Shown here one piece after another: positions 14,264 to 16,905 of a stretch of 16,905 nucleotides of DNA (positions within the stretch are counted from its first letter, which is position 1; the number at the start of each line of letters is the position of its first letter). The notes under the pieces are model-generated. The model saw only the letters and a program-made list of their open reading frames with translations, was not told where the DNA came from and did not search any database. A program made the position numbers and the translations under genes. The stretch lies in assembly GCA_044866075.1 (NCBI GenBank), contig JBIOTQ010000121.1, positions 1 through 16,905 of the forward strand, written 5' to 3'. The DNA is from JBASRP01 sp044866075. GTDB taxonomy: Bacteria; Actinomycetota; AC-67.

Positions 14264-15384
14264 CGGGATTCGGCGTCATCATCTTCATCGTTTTCGTGCT
14301 CATCGCGATCGGGCTGCACGAGTTCGGTCACTTCGCGACGGCGAAAGCATTCGGGATCAAGGTCGAGCGTTTCTTCATCGGCTTCGGTCCAAAGCTGTGG
14401 TCGACGAAACGCGGCGAGACCGAGTACGGCGTGTCGGCGTTCCCGCTCGGCGGCTATGTGCGCATCGCCGGCATGAACCCGCTCGAGGAGATCAAGCCCG
14501 AAGACAAGGCGCGCACGTTCAAGGCGAAGCCCGCGTGGCAGCGCGCGATCGTACTCGCCGCCGGCTCGATCACGCACTTCATCGTGGCACTGATCATCCT
14601 CGGGGCGATCCTGTCGATCGCCGGCGAGGTGGACCCTGATAGGCCGACGCTCACGGTCGCGAGGGTGGGGACCGAGAGCGGACCACAGACTCCGTCCGAG
14701 AAAGCCGGTATGAAGCCGGGCGACCGGGTCGTCTCGGTCGCCGGGACTCCCGTCCGAACGTGGGACGAGTTCGTCGAGGTCGTCCACAAACACCCCGGCG
14801 AGACGATCCCGATCGACGTGGTACGCAACGGCCGGCGGATCACATTGACTCCGACGCTCGCCTCGGAGAATCCGGACGGAGAAAAGGTCGGGTTCCTCGG
14901 CGTGTCGCCCGAGCTCGCCGAGATCCATCGCTCCGTGCCCGCGTCGGTAGGCCGGGCGGCCACGGAGGTCGGCAGCCTGATGAAGGACAGCTTGATCGCG
15001 TTCGGGAAGATCTTCGCTCCCTCGAACCTGAGCCGCTTGTTCAAGGTGGCGGTCGGTGACGCAGAACGAAAGATTGACGACCCCACATCTCTCGTAGGAA
15101 TCGGAAGGCTCTCGGGCGAAGCCGCGCGCAGCGGAGACTTCGCCACCTTGTTCGGATACATCGCCGTCTTCAACGTGTTCATCGGCGTGGTCAACCTCTT
15201 GCCGCTCCCGCCCCTCGACGGCGGACACCTGGCCGTCCTGAGTTACGAGAAGCTCGTGCGTCGGGACGTCGACATGCGGCGTCTCCTTCCGATCACGGCG
15301 ATGGTGCTCACGGTGTTCGGGATGCTGTTCTTCTTGCTCCTTTACACCGACATCGTGAATCCATTGCCCGGCATCCCGGGCTAG
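14260..15384 (+). CDS. rseP: Site-2 intramembrane metalloprotease, RseP/Rip1 family
   Basis: 374 residues from the GTG overlapping the dxr stop (14260-14263). GGAG (14249-14252) is 7 bases before it. The first transmembrane helix carries the zinc motif HEFGH (20-24; most relatives have HExGH with Leu). LGGYVRIAGM follows, then a second helix near 95-120, one PDZ domain (about 125-220; KAGMKPGDRVVSVAGTPV), and the C-terminal helices with NLLPLPPLDGGH (Asp320 in LDG, the third zinc ligand). Family members cut anti-sigma factors and other membrane proteins after a first cleavage; Mycobacterium Rip1, in the same dxr-rip1-ispG order, controls several sigma factors. Placement beside isoprenoid genes is conserved context, not evidence of a shared pathway. 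Confidence 0.95.
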   Translation: MTGFGVIIFIVFVLIAIGLHEFGHFATAKAFGIKVERFFIGFGPKLWSTKRGETEYGVSAFPLGGYVRIAGMNPLEEIKPEDKARTFKAKPAWQRAIVLAAGSITHFIVALIILGAILSIAGEVDPDRPTLTVARVGTESGPQTPSEKAGMKPGDRVVSVAGTPVRTWDEFVEVVHKHPGETIPIDVVRNGRRITLTPTLASENPDGEKVGFLGVSPELAEIHRSVPASVGRAATEVGSLMKDSLIAFGKIFAPSNLSRLFKVAVGDAERKIDDPTSLVGIGRLSGEAARSGDFATLFGYIAVFNVFIGVVNLLPLPPLDGGHLAVLSYEKLVRRDVDMRRLLPITAMVLTVFGMLFFLLLYTDIVNPLPGIPG

Positions 15385-15387
15385 AGT
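15382..15387 (+). promoter_or_regulatory. Candidate leaderless -10 element for ispG (TAGAGT), inside the rseP stop
   Basis: TAGAGT starts with the TAG stop codon of rseP and ends 8 bases before the ispG ATG (15396). No good Shine-Dalgarno precedes that ATG, so transcription could begin at the start codon. No clear -35 is visible upstream. Confidence 0.4.
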
Positions 15388-15395
15388 GAAATGAC

Positions 15396-16547
15396 ATGAC
15401 CGAACGCCGCCGTACCCGCCAGATCCGTGTCGGCAGCGTCGCCATCGGCGGCGACGCACCGATCAGCGTGCAGTCGATGTGCATCACGAAGACGGCGGAC
15501 GTCAACGCGACCCTGCAGCAGATCGCCACGCTGGCAGCCTCCGGGTGCGACATCGTTCGCGTGGCGGTTCCCGACACGGACGACGTGCAGGCGCTGCCGC
15601 AGATCGCGTCGCACTCGACCATCCCCGTGATCGCCGACATCCACTTCCAGTGGAAGTACGCGCTGAGCGCGCTCGAGGCCGGGTGCCAGGGGATCCGCAT
15701 CAACCCCGGCAACATCAAGAAGCACGATAAGGTCGCGCTTATCGCGCGCGAGGCAGCCGCGCGTGGCGTGCCGATCCGCGTCGGCGCGAACGCGGGGTCG
15801 CTCGAGAAAGAGGTCATGGACCGCCACGGCGGCCCGACCGCACCTGCGTTGGTCGAACAGGCGATCCGCGAGGTCAGGCTCCTCGAGGACGCCGAATTCC
15901 ACGACATCAAGATCTCGGTCAAGCACACCGATCCGTGGATGATGATCGACGCGTACCGGCAGATCGCAGCCGCGTGCGACTACCCGCTTCACCTCGGCGT
16001 GACGGAGGCCGGCACCCCGGCCAAGGGGATCATCAAGTCGGCCGTCGGGATCGGAACGCTCCTCGCGGAGGGCATCGGCGACACGATCCGCGTCTCGCTG
16101 ACGGCCGATCCCGTCGAAGAGGTGAAGGCCGGGATCGCGATCCTCGAATCGCTGAGCTTGCGCGCGAAGGGCTTCGACCTCGTCGCGTGCCCGTCGTGCG
16201 GACGCGCCGAGGTCGACGTGTTCGCGCTGGCGTCTGCCGTCGAGCAGCGCCTCGCGCACGTCGACGTTCCCATGCGCGTCGCGGTGATGGGCTGCGTCGT
16301 CAACGGCCCCGGCGAGGCGCGCGAGGCCGACGTCGGTGTCGCCGCCGGCAAGGAGAAGGGCCAGATCTTCGTGCGCGGCGAGGTCGTCCGCACGGTTCCC
16401 GAAGACGAGATCGTCGAAGAGATCGCGAAAGAGGTCGAGAAGCTCGCCGCCGAGCTGCGTGACCAGGGTGTGGAGGCGGGGGTCCCGACGGTCGCTCGGG
16501 TCGCGGCGCAGCCGCAGGCCGTCATGCAGATCAGGCGCAAGACTTGA
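15396..16547 (+). CDS. ispG: 4-hydroxy-3-methylbut-2-en-1-yl diphosphate synthase (flavodoxin)
   Basis: 383 residues. The TIM-barrel half starts with RQIRVGSVAIGGDAPISVQSM and contains GCDIVRVAVPD, PVIADIHFQWKYAL, GIRINPGNI and ISVKHTDP. The C-terminal [4Fe-4S] domain has CPSC (Cys265, Cys268), MGCVVNGPGE with Cys300 and Glu307, the fourth ligand in this family. The enzyme reductively opens methylerythritol cyclodiphosphate to HMBPP in the MEP pathway, with dxr two genes upstream. Its ATG at 15396 has no clear ribosome-binding site but follows a TAGAGT element. The Glu/Val-rich tail beyond about 355 is unremarkable. The next gene starts inside its stop region. Confidence 0.97.
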   Translation: MTERRRTRQIRVGSVAIGGDAPISVQSMCITKTADVNATLQQIATLAASGCDIVRVAVPDTDDVQALPQIASHSTIPVIADIHFQWKYALSALEAGCQGIRINPGNIKKHDKVALIAREAAARGVPIRVGANAGSLEKEVMDRHGGPTAPALVEQAIREVRLLEDAEFHDIKISVKHTDPWMMIDAYRQIAAACDYPLHLGVTEAGTPAKGIIKSAVGIGTLLAEGIGDTIRVSLTADPVEEVKAGIAILESLSLRAKGFDLVACPSCGRAEVDVFALASAVEQRLAHVDVPMRVAVMGCVVNGPGEAREADVGVAAGKEKGQIFVRGEVVRTVPEDEIVEEIAKEVEKLAAELRDQGVEAGVPTVARVAAQPQAVMQIRRKT

Positions 16548-16905
16548 GTCCGCGACCTCCCGATCCACAAGCCCTTCGCGCGTCGGTCCGCAGGCTCCTC
16601 GTGGTCTTCCTGGTCGTCGCGCTCGCCTCCGGCGTCTGGTATTGGACGCTTTTCTTCAATGACGTTTCTCAACGAGACAGCGAAGCGTCACGGGTCTGCC
16701 GGAGGAAACTGAGCGCCGGTGTCGTCCGGCACGAGGATATCGAGAGGTGTGAGAGGGCGGAACGCAAGGGGATCCTTGCCGAGAGTCCGTTCTTCCCCTA
16801 CTACCTGGGTCCGGTCGCCCTCGGCAGCGTCGGAGTGATCCTCTTTCTGGGCATCTTCATCCGCGCTCGACCGCTTATGAGAAACCGCAAGGACTCCACG
16901 ACTCG
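16544..16905 (+). CDS. Small membrane protein, two helices with Cys pair in the loop, 3' end outside window
   Basis: An open frame runs from TTG 16544, overlapping the ispG stop by three bases (TTGA), to the window end without a stop (120 codons). AGG (16533-16535) is 8 bases upstream. The predicted protein has a Pro-rich N-terminus, a hydrophobic helix at about 18-38 (LLVVFLVVALASGVWYWTLFF), a charged loop (about 39-87) with Cys52 and Cys69, and a second helix at 88-106 followed by basic residues. By the positive-inside rule both ends are cytoplasmic and the loop lies outside, where the two cysteines could form a disulfide. I do not recognise the family. Lower-GC codons (AAT, TTT, TCT, CTT) occur more often than in the neighbours. 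TTG is the only plausible in-frame start before the first helix. Confidence 0.6.
   Translation, partial: MSPRPPDPQALRASVRRLLVVFLVVALASGVWYWTLFFNDVSQRDSEASRVCRRKLSAGVVRHEDIERCERAERKGILAESPFFPYYLGPVALGSVGVILFLGIFIRARPLMRNRKDSTT

Overview
The window is a dense, high-GC bacterial chromosome segment with all recognised genes on the + strand. Gene content and order (YraN-family protein, comM, dprA, xerC, whiG, M23 peptidase, rpsB, tsf, pyrH, frr, cdsA, ..., dxr, rseP, ispG) follow the conserved Actinomycetota arrangement seen, for example, in Streptomyces and Mycobacterium. The WhiG-type sigma factor reads very close to Streptomyces WhiG. Having both xerC (as I recall from mycobacteria) and whiG (as in streptomycetes) at one locus, with short genes and tight spacing, suggests an uncultured or deep-branching actinobacterium. 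The class cannot be fixed from the sequence alone.

Region 1 (1-4463) holds the end of a YraN/UPF0102 gene, then comM and dprA (natural transformation and DNA processing) in an overlapping chain. A separate promoter follows, then xerC (chromosome dimer resolution) overlapping whiG (alternative sigma factor). Region 2 (4464-6057) has a secreted M23-family protein whose central catalytic His appears to be replaced, and an unrecognised multi-pass membrane protein with a basic tail. Region 3 (6054-9914) is the translation/nucleotide/lipid block: promoter, a long structured leader, rpsB, tsf, pyrH, frr and cdsA. Perfect GC-rich hairpins lie in the gaps on both sides of frr. Region 4 (9915-13079) is a 1040-residue class III cyclase-AAA ATPase-TPR protein placed between cdsA and dxr, with its own leaderless-type promoter. 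Region 5 (13080-16905) has dxr and ispG (two enzymes of the MEP isoprenoid pathway) flanking the intramembrane protease gene rseP, then a two-helix membrane protein cut by the window end.

No mobile element, CRISPR array, tRNA or rRNA gene was seen, and no stretch over 300 bases lacks a gene. The strongest non-textbook signals are: promoter -10 elements (TANNNT or GATAGT) placed 5-9 bases before start codons that lack a Shine-Dalgarno sequence, consistent with leaderless transcripts for xerC, the M23 gene, the cyclase gene and ispG; a roughly 147-base rpsB leader with three consecutive perfect hairpins; a WhiG/FliA-like -10 octamer in front of xerC-whiG; and the cyclase-ATPase in an otherwise housekeeping array. 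I did not find a convincing wholly new multi-gene system. Most of the window is core genome.
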